A DNA stretch of 64,000 nt from contig JAKQJM010000057.1 of assembly GCA_029561145.1 (NCBI GenBank), positions 1-64,000 of the forward strand. Reading direction: 5' to 3'. The position numbers were made by a program, and so were the translations under genes. Below, piece after piece: positions 44,930-54,334 of the stretch. The DNA comes from Pseudomonadota bacterium (GTDB taxonomy: Bacteria > Pseudomonadota > Gammaproteobacteria > Xanthomonadales > Rhodanobacteraceae). Below the pieces are notes generated by a model. It had not been told where the DNA came from. It worked only from the letters and a program-made list of their open reading frames with translations, and did no database searches. How positions within the stretch are numbered: the stretch's first letter is position 1; each line of letters opens with the position of its first letter.

Positions 44930-45859
44930 CTATCGGTAAAGGGACTCCTGTCCCGCTGGTCGGCTCTTGAAGCGCCGGTGTATCCAAAGGTACTGGCTAG
45001 GCGCTTCGCGCACCATGCGTTCGATCATCGCATTGATTCGAGCGGTATCAGTGGTTACGTCGGCGCCCGGGAAACCGGCGAGCGGCGCTTCGAGGCGCAA
45101 TGCATAGCCACCGTCGGGCAGGCGCCGATGAAAGAACGGAATCACGCAGGCGCCGGACAGGCGCGCCAGATGATGGGTTGCCGTCAGCGTCGACGCCGGC
45201 ACCCCGAAGAACGGCACGAAGACGGTGTCCTTGCCGCGCATGTCCTGGTCCGGTGCGTACCAGATGCACCCGCCGGCTTTCATGTAGCGGACGCACGCAC
45301 GCACTTCGTTCTTCGTGAACATCGTCGCCGCATACTTCTGGCGCGAGCGTCGGATCGCCCATTCGAAAGCGGCATCACCGTGCTCGCGATACATGCCGGC
45401 GAGCTCGATCCCGCCGCGTTCGACGAGCAGGCGTCCGGCCAGTTCAAGATGGGAAAAATGCGCGCCGGTGAGCAGCACGCCTTGTCCGCGAGCCGTGGCT
45501 GCAGCGACATGCTCGATGCCTTCGATCGTCACCGGAACACGGGCAATGGCCCGGCTCGAACCCATCCAGGCAAGCGCGAACTCGGCGAGCATGAGGCCGA
45601 CGTCGCGCAGGTTCTGCTCGAGCAGGCGTGCCTGCTGCACGGTATCGAGCCCGGGAAAGCACAGCGCGATATTGCGTTGCGCGATGCGCCGGCGCGAACC
45701 CGGAAGCCACGCAATCAACCCGCCCAGACATCGACCGGCAGCCATCAGCGCGCGATAGGGCAGCCGCGACAGCAGCCACAGCACGCCGATGCCGATCCAG
45801 GCGGGCCAATGCAATGGGCTGAGCAAGCCGGGCTGGAAGCGCGCTGCGGCGGAATTCAT
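44930..45859 (-). CDS. lpxL: Lipid A biosynthesis acyltransferase (LpxL/HtrB family)
   Basis: Inner-membrane acyltransferase of 309 residues from the ATG at 45859 (the track opens at 45880). An N-terminal membrane segment (WIGIGVLWLLSRL) precedes the catalytic H-x4-E motif in GAHFSHLELAG. Other family signatures are RNIALCFPGL, the GRLLVERGG region, WYAPDQDMRGKDTVFVPFFG and PSQYLWIHRRFKSRP at the end. It adds a secondary acyl chain to Kdo-lipid A. It is divergent from waaA, which makes its substrate. LpxL and LpxM types cannot be separated with certainty from sequence alone. Confidence 0.88.
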   Translation of the reverse strand: MNSAAARFQPGLLSPLHWPAWIGIGVLWLLSRLPYRALMAAGRCLGGLIAWLPGSRRRIAQRNIALCFPGLDTVQQARLLEQNLRDVGLMLAEFALAWMGSSRAIARVPVTIEGIEHVAAATARGQGVLLTGAHFSHLELAGRLLVERGGIELAGMYREHGDAAFEWAIRRSRQKYAATMFTKNEVRACVRYMKAGGCIWYAPDQDMRGKDTVFVPFFGVPASTLTATHHLARLSGACVIPFFHRRLPDGGYALRLEAPLAGFPGADVTTDTARINAMIERMVREAPSQYLWIHRRFKSRPAGQESLYR

Positions 45860-45938
45860 GGCGCCGATTATGGCGGCCAAGCCGGATTCTGCCTACGCGG
45901 CCTATACTGCCGGGCCTTTTTCGAATGCGGGTTCCGGT

Positions 45939-47222
45939 TTGCTGCGCCTGCTCTACACCTTGACCATGTATCTGCTCACGCCGGTGATCCTGTATCGGCT
46001 GGCGGCGCGCGGTTTGCGCTATCGACGCTATCTGTCGCGCTGGAAGGAGCGCTACGGATTCTTTCCCGCCCCGGGTTTCGAGAACAGCAGCTGGGTGCAC
46101 GCCGTATCGGTCGGCGAGGTGAATGCGGCGGTGCCTTTGATCGAAGCGTTGATGCGGCGCTATCCCGATGCGCCGATGGTCGTGACCACCGTCACGCCGA
46201 CCGGCTCGGAGCGCGTGCAGAGGTTGTTCGGCGACCGCGTCTTCCACGTCTATCTCCCCTACGACCTGCCTGCCTCGGTCAAGCGCTTCCTCGATCGCAT
46301 CCGGCCGCGCTTCGCGGTGATCATGGAGACCGAGATCTGGCCCAACCTGTTCATCACCTGTCGCGAACGGGATATCCCGATCGTGGTGACGAATGCACGC
46401 CTTTCCGAGCGCAGCTTGCGTGGCTACGGGCCGGTTCGGCCGCTGGCCCGACGTGCAATCCGCTGCGCGAGCTTCGTTGCGGCGCAATCACCGGTCGATG
46501 CCGAGCGCCTGCGCCTGCTCGGCGCGGCGGTGACGCGCCTGGCTGTGATCGGCAACCTCAAGTTCGACATGCCGGTGCCGGCGAGCCTGGCCGATGCCGG
46601 TGCGGAATTGCGGAGTAGCTGGGGCGTTCGCCGACCTGTATGGATTGCCGCAAGCACGCATGAAGGCGAGGAACTGCCGGTGTTGAAGGCACACAGCGCG
46701 GTGCTGCAACGGTTTCCCGATGCCCTGTTGCTGATCGCGCCGCGTCATCCGGAACGATTCAAGCCGGTGGTCGGGGCATGTCGCTCGCTCGGCTTCACGA
46801 CGCGTGTGCGCAGCGAGGATGTCGCTGCCGATGAGCGTTGCCAGTGCTTCGTCGTCGACACGATGGGCGAGTTGCTGCATTTCTATGCGGCGGCCGACAT
46901 CGCTTTCGTCGGCGGCAGTCTCGAACCGATCGGTGGCCACAACCTGCTGGAGCCGGCCGCGCTCGGCAAGCCGGTCATCGTCGGTCCACATACCTTCAAT
47001 ACCGAAGAAGTGGCGACGAGCCTGATCGAGGCGCGCGCGGTGCTGCGCGTTGCCGACGAGATCGAGCTTGGCGTGGCCGTGATCCGGCTGCTCGCCCAGG
47101 AGGGCGAGCGTCACGCAATGGGGCAGGCCGCGCAAAGCGTGCTCGAACGCGAACGCGGCGCCGTCCAGCGGACCTTGCACATCGTCGAGCAGGTGCTCGC
47201 GAAGCAGCCGGTCACACTCTAG
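45939..47222 (+). CDS. waaA: 3-deoxy-D-manno-octulosonic acid (Kdo) transferase
   Basis: GT-B glycosyltransferase of 427 residues from the TTG at 45939. That start aligns LLRLLYTLTMYLLTPVIL with the N-terminal anchor of known WaaA and gives the family length (about 425). The track ORF opens at 45789, inside the divergent gene. A good -10 element (TATACT, 45903-45908) lies just upstream, which also argues for the short form. Motifs include RWKERYGFF, WVHAVSVGEVNAA, METEIWPN and, near the end, FVGGSLEPIGGHNLLEPA. It transfers Kdo to lipid IVA in the inner membrane. Confidence 0.9.
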   Translation: MLRLLYTLTMYLLTPVILYRLAARGLRYRRYLSRWKERYGFFPAPGFENSSWVHAVSVGEVNAAVPLIEALMRRYPDAPMVVTTVTPTGSERVQRLFGDRVFHVYLPYDLPASVKRFLDRIRPRFAVIMETEIWPNLFITCRERDIPIVVTNARLSERSLRGYGPVRPLARRAIRCASFVAAQSPVDAERLRLLGAAVTRLAVIGNLKFDMPVPASLADAGAELRSSWGVRRPVWIAASTHEGEELPVLKAHSAVLQRFPDALLLIAPRHPERFKPVVGACRSLGFTTRVRSEDVAADERCQCFVVDTMGELLHFYAAADIAFVGGSLEPIGGHNLLEPAALGKPVIVGPHTFNTEEVATSLIEARAVLRVADEIELGVAVIRLLAQEGERHAMGQAAQSVLERERGAVQRTLHIVEQVLAKQPVTL

Positions 47223-47233
47223 GGAAACGATCC

Positions 47234-48619
47234 CTATTCGAGCAGGGCGTTGACGCTCTCGAGATCCTTGACCTCGATGATGCCGGCCGCCTGCTTGAGG
47301 CGAAGGCCGTTCAGCACGAACGCATGGCGTGCCTGGGAATAGCTGCTCTGCGCGGAAAGCAACTGCTGCTGGCTGATCAGCACGTCGACGATCGTGCGCG
47401 TGCCCACCTCGTATCCGGCCTGGGTCGCGTCGAGCGAACTCTGCGCCGACACGACGGCCTGTCCGGTCGCCTCGACCTGGCTGGCGCCGGCGATCACGGC
47501 GCGGTAGCTGTTGCGCGTGCTGCGCTCGATCAGGCGCTTCTGCAGCTCGAACTGGTCCTGCGCGGCATCGCGGTTGTGGATCGACTGGCGCACGCGCGAT
47601 TGCGTGTAGCCGCCGGCAAAGATCGGCACGTTGAGGCTCAGTCCGACCGTGGTCGACCAGCTCTCGCTGTTGGTATGGAACGACTGGTTGATGCTGGACG
47701 AGCTGTTGTCGCTCCAGCTCGGGTTCTTCGAATACAGCACCTGGCCGCTGATCGTCGGCAGATGCGCCGCACGCGCGGTGTTGATGTTCGCGTTGGCTGC
47801 TTCGAGCTGGTACTCGTAGGAGCTCAGTGTCGGATTCTGCTCGACCGCCACGGACACCCAGCTTTCGGGATCTTCCGGACTGGGCTTGTCCAGCGGCAAC
47901 TTGTCACGCAACTTCTTCAGCTCGCCGGGTTCCTTGTTGGTCAGCTGACGCAAGGCCTCCTCGTTGTCATCCAGCGTGTTCTGCGCGGAGATCACGTTGG
48001 CCACGGCAGTGTCGTGCTGCGCCTTGGCGTCGTTGACGTCGGTGATTGCCGAAAGGCCGACCTCGAAGCGTTGCTGGGCCTGCTCCATCTGCCGGTTGAG
48101 AGCCTGCTCGTTGGCCTGGGCGAACTTGAGCGCGTCCTCGGCGGTCAACGCATCGAAGTAGGCCGTGGCAACGCGGATCAGCAAGTCCTGCTGGGCGGCA
48201 TCGTAGGTTGCATCCCCGGCCTTGGCGGTTGCGCGCGCGGATTTCAGCGTCGTCCACTTGCTCAGGTCGAGGATGCTCTGGTCGAGACGACCGCTCAGGG
48301 TACGACCGTAGGAATCGGAGGAGGTCGAAACATTGACCAGGCTCTGCGTTCCATCCTCGTTGGTCACGAACTGCGGCCCACCGCGGCTGCCGTGGCTCTT
48401 CGAGTAGTCCAGCGAAGCGCCGATCTGCGGAAGCAGGGCAGAGCGTGCCTGGTCGACGTTCTCGCCGGTGGCGTAGTGGGTCGCTTCGGCGCCGGCCAAC
48501 TGCGGATCGGAGGCGCGCGCTTCACCGTAGATCTGGATCAGATCGTCGGCGTGGACCCAGGCGGGGCTTGCGCACAACACCAGGGACAGGGCGAGCGACA
48601 AGGGGCGGATACGGATCAT
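47234..48619 (-). CDS. tolC: TolC-family outer-membrane efflux channel
   Basis: Protein of 461 residues started at the ATG at 48619, which has GAGGAAT five to six bases upstream. Signal peptide: SLALSLVLCASPAWVHA. Two homologous coiled-coil/beta repeats follow, each opening with a DL-x-x-x-Y-x-x-A type phrase (DDLIQIYGEARASDPQLAGAE). TolC trimers form the exit duct for RND and type I exporters. It is the last of five minus-strand genes, starting with the RND adaptor at 54254, and could serve that pump. Immediately upstream is pcm, a conserved arrangement in Lysobacterales. Confidence 0.9.
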   Translation of the reverse strand: MIRIRPLSLALSLVLCASPAWVHADDLIQIYGEARASDPQLAGAEATHYATGENVDQARSALLPQIGASLDYSKSHGSRGGPQFVTNEDGTQSLVNVSTSSDSYGRTLSGRLDQSILDLSKWTTLKSARATAKAGDATYDAAQQDLLIRVATAYFDALTAEDALKFAQANEQALNRQMEQAQQRFEVGLSAITDVNDAKAQHDTAVANVISAQNTLDDNEEALRQLTNKEPGELKKLRDKLPLDKPSPEDPESWVSVAVEQNPTLSSYEYQLEAANANINTARAAHLPTISGQVLYSKNPSWSDNSSSSINQSFHTNSESWSTTVGLSLNVPIFAGGYTQSRVRQSIHNRDAAQDQFELQKRLIERSTRNSYRAVIAGASQVEATGQAVVSAQSSLDATQAGYEVGTRTIVDVLISQQQLLSAQSSYSQARHAFVLNGLRLKQAAGIIEVKDLESVNALLE

Positions 48620-48662
48620 TGATGATTCCTCGGGGGTTCTGCGCTGCCTCGCCGATTCCATG

Positions 48663-49322
48663 TCACAGCGTGAAGCGACGCGGCGGCTCGGCATGGGTAA
48701 GGTACGGAATATCGGTTTCGAACAGGCTTTCAGTCTGCCAGTGGGTCGCATCGGTGCGCGTGTGCAATAAGGCCTGCATTGCCGGCGATTCACCGGAGAT
48801 CGCGAACAGGCGTCCGCCAGGGGCGACCCAGCGCTTGAACTGCTCCGGTAACGCAAAAACCGCGCCAGTCAGCACAACGCAATCGAAGGATGCATTCGGA
48901 TCGAAGCCTGCAAGTGCGTCGGCGGTTTCGACGCGGACCCGCGAAAGACCGGCCGCCCGAAGCTTGACGCGCGCCGTCTCGGCCAGGTCCGCGTGCTGTT
49001 CGACACTGCTGACCTCGGCGCCGAGTTCGGCCAGGCATGCACTGAGGAAGCCCGAGCCGGTGCCGATTTCGAGCACTCGCTGTCCGCTTTCGATCGCCAG
49101 TGCCTGCAGAATGCGGCCCTCGATCACCGGCTTCATCATCACTTCCCCATGGCCCAGCGGCAGTTCGACGTCGACGAAAGCCATGTCGCGATAACGCTCA
49201 GGCACGAAATCCTCGCGCTTCAGACGACCGAGTACGCCCAGAACGCGCGGATCGAGTACTTCCCAGGTCCGAATCTGGTTCTCGACCATGTTGTCGCGGG
49301 CGAGTTCGAGGTTCATCGTCAT
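48663..49322 (-). CDS. pcm: Protein-L-isoaspartate O-methyltransferase-like protein
   Basis: SAM-dependent methyltransferase of 219 residues. Characteristic parts are NMVENQIRTWEVLDPRVL, the region FVPERYRDMAFVDVELPLGHGEVMMKP and SAM motif I, VLEIGTGSGFLSACLAELG. Family members repair isoaspartyl residues. The tolC-linked version in this order differs slightly from the canonical Pcm substrate loop, so repair activity is likely but not certain. Confidence 0.85.
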   Translation of the reverse strand: MTMNLELARDNMVENQIRTWEVLDPRVLGVLGRLKREDFVPERYRDMAFVDVELPLGHGEVMMKPVIEGRILQALAIESGQRVLEIGTGSGFLSACLAELGAEVSSVEQHADLAETARVKLRAAGLSRVRVETADALAGFDPNASFDCVVLTGAVFALPEQFKRWVAPGGRLFAISGESPAMQALLHTRTDATHWQTESLFETDIPYLTHAEPPRRFTL

Positions 49323-49386
49323 TTCGGCTTTCCGGGTTTCGGCAAAAGGGGCAAAAGCATAGAAGGTCTGCCGATGGCCGGCAAAC

Positions 49387-49752
49387 TCAGGCAGCGACTT
49401 CCATGACCGGCGGTCGGTCCACGATCCGCGCGCGCGCGCGCGGGATGCGCTGGCGCACGGCGCCGGCCAGAGGCGTGTCGATCGTGGCTAGGATGCCAAG
49501 CTGGTTCGACGGCATCGTGGCCGGCCGGGTGGCCAGTTGCACTGAAAGCCAGTCTTCGAACAGTCCGCGGTCGTCCGCAGACAGTGCGGACAACGCCGCT
49601 CGCGCCGTGGCGCGCAGCCCGCCGACGCCGAATCCGCCATGGTGCTGCGCTTGATCGAGAACGGCCGCGAAGGCCCGCTGGGCCAGTCTCAGGGGCCAGG
49701 GATCATGGCCGCGTGCCGCATCAATGCCGAAATCCAGTGCTGCCTCACCCAT
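49387..49752 (-). CDS. Small hypothetical protein
   Basis: ORF of 121 residues from the ATG at 49752 (the track opens at 49821). No family recognised. It is mostly helical, with an Ala-rich core (GLRATARAALSALSADDRGLFEDWL), and has no signal peptide or membrane helix. It sits between the RND permease and pcm on the same strand, 72 bp after the permease stop. The plus strand also has ORFs across this stretch, but they lack sensible protein character. I regard it as probably real. Confidence 0.5.
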   Translation of the reverse strand: MGEAALDFGIDAARGHDPWPLRLAQRAFAAVLDQAQHHGGFGVGGLRATARAALSALSADDRGLFEDWLSVQLATRPATMPSNQLGILATIDTPLAGAVRQRIPRARARIVDRPPVMEVAA

Positions 49753-49824
49753 GTCGCTACTCCGCTGTTGCGATCGTTGCCAGGGAAATGCCGGCGCCGA
49801 CGTGGATCCACAAGAAATCATTCT

Positions 49825-52800
49825 TCAATGGACAGTTTGCAATTCCGGGGCCAATTCAACTGCCGGTGTATCGCGATGGATGCGGAACCACGCGGCGTAC
49901 AGGGCCGGCAGGAACAGCAGGGTCAGCGCCGTGGCAACCGTCAGTCCACCCATGATCGCCACCGCCATCGGTCCGAAGAACGCGCTGCGCGACAGCGGAA
50001 TCATGGCCAGAATCGCCGCAGCCGCGGTCAATACGATGGGGCGAAAGCGTCGAACGGTTGCATCGACGATCGCGTCCCAGGGTCGATGGCCGGCGCCGAT
50101 GTCATGCTCGATCTGGTCGACCAGGATCACGGAGTTGCGCATGATCATGCCGAACATAGCGATTGTACCGAGCATCGCCACGAAGCCGAACGGCACGCGG
50201 AACACGAGCAGGAACAGGACCACGCCGATCAGGCCGAGCGGCGCTGTCAGCACGACCAGGAGCACGCGCTGGAAGCTGCGCAACTGCAGCATGAGTACCG
50301 TGACGACGACGCCGAGAAAAAGCGGGAATCCGGCGTTGACCGATCCCTGACCCTTTGCCGATTCCTCGACCGAGCCGCCGGTTTCGAGACGATAGCCTTC
50401 CGGCAGGTCGGCGCGGATCTTGGCCAGGGTCGGACTGATCTGCGCATCGACGGTTGCCGGCTGCAGCGTGCCCTCGATATCGGCACGCACGGTCACCGTC
50501 GGCAGGCGGCCACGGCGCCAGATGATGCCTTCCTCGAATTCGTACTGGATCGTCGCGATATGGCCGAGTGGAACGCTCCGGCCCGACGCAGTCGGTACCG
50601 AGAGGCTCTGTAGCAGGCTCATCCTGGCGCGTTCGTCGGCGGGCCCGCGCAGCAACACGCCGATCAGCTGATCACGTTCGCGATAGGTCGCGATCGGCAC
50701 GCCGTTGAGCGAGCTCTGCATGAAATTGGCGACATCCTCGGAGCTGACGCCGAGCACGCGGGCGCGATCCTGGTCGATCGCGAGGCGGATGACCTTGCTT
50801 GGCTCTTCCCAGTCGAGATTGACATTGCGCGCGTTGGCGTTGGTCCGAACTACGTCGGCAACCTTTCGCGCAAGCGCGCGCGCGGTCTGGATGTCGGGTC
50901 CGGAAATCCGGTATTGCAACGGGTAGCCGACCGGCGGACCGTTCTCGAGGCGGATCACGCGCGCGCGCAACTCGGGAAAATCAACCTCGAACAACCGGAG
51001 CAGGTCGTCGCGCAGGTTTTCCCGCTCGACCTTGCCGTGGGTCAGCAGGACGAACTGGGCGAAGCCAGCCTGTGGCAACTGCTGATCGAGCGGCAGGTAG
51101 AAGCGTGGCGATCCCGAACCGACATAGCTGACGTAGTTTTCCAGCTCGGCGCGCTTCGCCAGCCAGGCTTCGAGCTTCTCGACCTGGGCCTTGGTGGCAT
51201 TCAGCGATGAGCCTTCGCTCAGTTTGAGATCGATCAGCAATTCCGGGCGCGTCGAGTCCGGAAAGAACTGCTGCTGGACAAAACGAAAGCCGAAGATCGC
51301 CAGTCCGAAGATCAGCACGGTCGTGCCGATGACGATGTAACGATGCTCGACGCAGGCGCCGACCAGCGCCCGGAAGCGGCGATAGAACGGCGACGCATAC
51401 GGATCGTGGGAACCATCGGCCGGTCTCTCTGCAATGCCGCCGAACCAGGCCGGCAAGCGGCGCCGCACCGCTTCCACGCGCTTGCCCAGGGCACTGCTGG
51501 GCAGTGCCCTGGGCGCGTGGTTCGGGTCGGGCAACAGCTTGTAGCCAAGGTAGGGAATGAACACGACGGCGGCGATCCACGACAGCAGCAGCGAGATCGT
51601 GACGACTTCGAAGATCGCGCGCGTGTATTCGCCGGTGCCGGATTTCGCGGTTGCGATCGGCAGGAATCCGGCTGCCGTGACCAGGGTACCGGTCAGCATT
51701 GGAAAGGCGGTCGAGGTGTAGGCGAACGCGGCCGCGCTGACGCGGTCCATGCCTTGCTCCATCTTGATCGCCATCATCTCGACGGCAATGATCGCGTCAT
51801 CGACGAGCAGGCCGAGTCCAAGCACGAGCGCGCCGAGCGAGATCTTGTGCAGGCCGATGCCGAAATAGTTCATCGCCGCGAACGTCATCGCGAGCACGAG
51901 CGGAATCGACACCGCGACGACGAATCCGCTGCGCAGTCCGAGCGAGAAAAAGCTGACCAGCAGGACGATGAGCACGGCCTCACCGAGGGTGCGCACGAAC
52001 TCACCGATCGAGCGGCTGACGGCGGCGGGCTGATCGGCAACCTTGTGCAGGTCGAGGCCGAGCGGGAGAGTCTTGCCGATCCGGGTCGTGGCCGCTTCCA
52101 GGTCGTGGCCCAATGCAATGATGTCGCCGCCGCTGCGCATCGAGACCGCGATGCCGATCGCCTCGCTGCCCTTGAAACGCATGCGCGGCTGCGGCGGATC
52201 GATGAAGCCGCGGCGTACGTCGGCGATATCGCCAAGGCGGAACAGGCGTCCGTTGCTGCCGCGGATGCTGAGGTCGCGGATCGCTTCGACCGAATCGAGC
52301 GCGCCGGTGGTGCGCAGGTAGATGCGATCGGACGCGGTTTCGAAGCTGCCACCCGGGACGACGGCGTTCTGCGACGCCAGGGTCTGCTGCAGTTCGGCAA
52401 AACTGACGCCGAGGGTCGCCAGCTTGGCGTTCGATGCCTCGACGTAGATCTTCGGTTCCTGGCGGCCGATCAACTCGATCTTGGCGACGTTCGGCACGCG
52501 CAGCAGTTCAAGCTTGACGCGCTCGGCGTAGTCGCGCAGGTCCTCATCATCGAAGCCCTCGCCACTCAATGCGTAGATGTTGCCGAAGGTGTCGCCGAAC
52601 TCGTCATTGAAGAACGGGCCGCGGATATCCGGCGGCAAGGTGTAGCGGACATCGCCGACCTTCTTGCGCACCTGATACCAGACATCGGGGACGCGAGTCG
52701 GATCGATCGAATCCTTGACCACGAAGAAGACCTGCGATTCGCCGGGTCGCGAATAACTGCGCAGATAGTCGAGCTCCGGAATTTCCTGGAGCTTCTTCTC

Positions 52801-53010
52801 GATCGTCTCGGTGACCTTCTCGGAAATCTCGAGCGCCGTGGCGCCTGGCCATTGGGTCTGCACGACCATGACCTTGAACGTGAATGGCGGGTCTTCGGCT
52901 TGCCCGAGCCCGCGATACGACCAGATGCCGACGATGGCGAACAGGATGATCGAATAGAGCATCAGCGCCTGATTGCGCAGCGCCCATGACGAGAGATTGA
53001 ATGATGTCAT
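49825..53010 (-). CDS. RND-family efflux transporter permease
   Basis: Inner-membrane pump of 1061 residues from the ATG at 53010. The usual two-fold arrangement of twelve helices and two periplasmic loops is visible. Features are the first helix (ALMLYSIILFAIVGIWSYR), the TM4 charge pair in GLGLLVDDAIIAVEMMAIKMEQG, and the second-half helices from IVIGTTVLIFGLAIF to VMLQLRSFQRVLLVVLTAPLGLIG. It expels drugs or other amphiphiles using the proton gradient. The adaptor gene lies 140 bp upstream on the same strand, and tolC is three genes downstream. Substrate unknown. Confidence 0.93.
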   Translation of the reverse strand: MTSFNLSSWALRNQALMLYSIILFAIVGIWSYRGLGQAEDPPFTFKVMVVQTQWPGATALEISEKVTETIEKKLQEIPELDYLRSYSRPGESQVFFVVKDSIDPTRVPDVWYQVRKKVGDVRYTLPPDIRGPFFNDEFGDTFGNIYALSGEGFDDEDLRDYAERVKLELLRVPNVAKIELIGRQEPKIYVEASNAKLATLGVSFAELQQTLASQNAVVPGGSFETASDRIYLRTTGALDSVEAIRDLSIRGSNGRLFRLGDIADVRRGFIDPPQPRMRFKGSEAIGIAVSMRSGGDIIALGHDLEAATTRIGKTLPLGLDLHKVADQPAAVSRSIGEFVRTLGEAVLIVLLVSFFSLGLRSGFVVAVSIPLVLAMTFAAMNYFGIGLHKISLGALVLGLGLLVDDAIIAVEMMAIKMEQGMDRVSAAAFAYTSTAFPMLTGTLVTAAGFLPIATAKSGTGEYTRAIFEVVTISLLLSWIAAVVFIPYLGYKLLPDPNHAPRALPSSALGKRVEAVRRRLPAWFGGIAERPADGSHDPYASPFYRRFRALVGACVEHRYIVIGTTVLIFGLAIFGFRFVQQQFFPDSTRPELLIDLKLSEGSSLNATKAQVEKLEAWLAKRAELENYVSYVGSGSPRFYLPLDQQLPQAGFAQFVLLTHGKVERENLRDDLLRLFEVDFPELRARVIRLENGPPVGYPLQYRISGPDIQTARALARKVADVVRTNANARNVNLDWEEPSKVIRLAIDQDRARVLGVSSEDVANFMQSSLNGVPIATYRERDQLIGVLLRGPADERARMSLLQSLSVPTASGRSVPLGHIATIQYEFEEGIIWRRGRLPTVTVRADIEGTLQPATVDAQISPTLAKIRADLPEGYRLETGGSVEESAKGQGSVNAGFPLFLGVVVTVLMLQLRSFQRVLLVVLTAPLGLIGVVLFLLVFRVPFGFVAMLGTIAMFGMIMRNSVILVDQIEHDIGAGHRPWDAIVDATVRRFRPIVLTAAAAILAMIPLSRSAFFGPMAVAIMGGLTVATALTLLFLPALYAAWFRIHRDTPAVELAPELQTVH

Positions 53011-53094
53011 CGATCCGTTTCTCAAGGCTGCGCAACCCGGCCGTGCGTTGCTCCGCCGGCGCGGACCGTCAAATCACACAAGGGTCCTCTCCAC

Positions 53095-53134
53095 TGTGCT
53101 GCCGGCGGGGAGGGGGAGGATCTCCGGCAGCACA
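53095..53134 (-). promoter_or_regulatory. Hairpin between RND adaptor and permease genes
   Basis: Perfect 11-bp inverted repeat TGTGCTGCCGG/CCGGCAGCACA around an 18-nt purine-rich loop, in the 140-bp gap between the adaptor stop (53151) and the permease start (53010). There is no U-tract. It could attenuate readthrough or stabilise the upstream mRNA. Confidence 0.5.
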
Positions 53135-53150
53135 GGAAGAGGGTTTGAAG

Positions 53151-54254
53151 TCAGAACGAAACGCGGCGGTTCAGATCGTCGATCGGGTTGACCACTTCGC
53201 CTTCGCGCAGGCGATGCACGCCGGCTGTCACGATCCAGTCGCTGGCAGCCAGTCCCTGGTCGATCAGGGCGCCCGCCTCGCCGTAGTTTGCGACCGACAC
53301 CTGTGAGAGGCGGACCCGATGCGTCTTGCCATCGACCTGCCAGATCGCCGGCTTGCCTTCCTTTTCGTACAGCGCGCTGAGCGGGACGAGGAACTGGCCA
53401 TCCGATGCCGCCGAAGCAAAGTAGACGCGTGCGGTCTGGCCGAGGCGCGGATTGGCGGCCGGATCATCGAAGGCGACGCGGACGCGATAGGTGCGGGTCG
53501 TTGCATCGGCTCCCGGCGCGATCTCGCGAACCACGGCATCGTGCTGTCTGCCGCTCTCGGTCCACAGTTCGACATGCGCGGACGCGCCGATCTTCAATTC
53601 CGCAATCGCCTGCTCGGGTACGTTGATCTCCACTTCGCTGGTACCGTCGTGGGCCAGGGTCATGATCGCCTGACCGGAACCGACGACTTGACCCGCTTCG
53701 CCGGAGATCGCAGTGATCACGCCATCCGCGTCGGCACGCAGCTCGGCATATCCGGCCTGGTTTTGCGATGTCTGCAATGCCGCGCGCGCCTCGGCGACAT
53801 GGGCGCGTGCCGCCTCGAGCGCATTCAGCTTGGCTTCCAGGTCGAACTGACTGACGAAGTTGCGCTGATGCAGGGTGCTGTAGCGATCGTGCTCCGATTT
53901 TGCCAACTGGAAGGCGGCCTGCGCCGAAGCGAGGCTGGCCTTGGCGCTCGAGCTGGCGAGTTCCAGATCGCGCGGATCGAGTTCGGCCAGGATCTGGCCC
54001 TTGCTGACATGGGCACCAATATCCACACGACGCGTGTTGATCTTGCCGGCGACGCGGAAGCCCAGCGCACTCTCGTAGCGGGCATGTACCTCACCCGGAT
54101 AGACCTCGATGGCCTGGAGGCTGGCCGGCTCTACCTTGGCGACGCGCGCGACGCGTTCCGGTTCCGCCACTCCGGCCTGGGAGCTGCACGCAGCGAGACT
54201 TGCCGCGAACAACAAGACGGAGACTGTTTTGCCAGCGTGGATTGGGCGCATCAT
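53151..54254 (-). CDS. RND efflux periplasmic adaptor (membrane fusion) lipoprotein
   Basis: Protein of 367 residues with a lipoprotein signal (VSVLLFAASLAAC, Cys at about 22). The HlyD-type layout is clear. A beta-barrel/lipoyl half is marked by EVYPGEVHARYESALGFRVAGKI and GAHVSKGQILAELDPRDLEL, followed by a coiled-coil hairpin. A closing lipoyl half is marked by RADADGVITAISGEAGQVVGSGQ. It links the RND permease at 49825 to an outer-membrane channel. It is divergent from the TetR gene. Confidence 0.92.
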   Translation of the reverse strand: MMRPIHAGKTVSVLLFAASLAACSSQAGVAEPERVARVAKVEPASLQAIEVYPGEVHARYESALGFRVAGKINTRRVDIGAHVSKGQILAELDPRDLELASSSAKASLASAQAAFQLAKSEHDRYSTLHQRNFVSQFDLEAKLNALEAARAHVAEARAALQTSQNQAGYAELRADADGVITAISGEAGQVVGSGQAIMTLAHDGTSEVEINVPEQAIAELKIGASAHVELWTESGRQHDAVVREIAPGADATTRTYRVRVAFDDPAANPRLGQTARVYFASAASDGQFLVPLSALYEKEGKPAIWQVDGKTHRVRLSQVSVANYGEAGALIDQGLAASDWIVTAGVHRLREGEVVNPIDDLNRRVSF

Positions 54255-54276
54255 TGCGGTCTCGGGGTGGCGACAG

Positions 54277-54300
54277 TTAGTAAACTCCGTGGTATAGTAA
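54277..54300. promoter_or_regulatory. Candidate TetR operator in the divergent efflux promoter
   Basis: Imperfect 24-bp inverted repeat TTAGTAAACT-CCGT-GGTATAGTAA (7 of 10 positions symmetric) in the 80-bp gap between the adaptor and TetR genes. It includes TATAGT, a plausible -10 element for the regulator gene. Position and symmetry suit an auto-regulated TetR operator, but binding is inferred. Confidence 0.45.
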
Positions 54301-54334
54301 TCAGGCGAAACTCACGAGTCCAGTAATTTTTTCA

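Noticed and set aside
45789-45938. Longer N-terminus of waaA in the ORF track
   Set aside because: It overlaps the divergent lpxL start and precedes the -10 element; the family N-terminus aligns at 45939.
51343-52989. 548-aa plus-strand ORF
   Set aside because: Antisense to the RND permease with no domain of its own.
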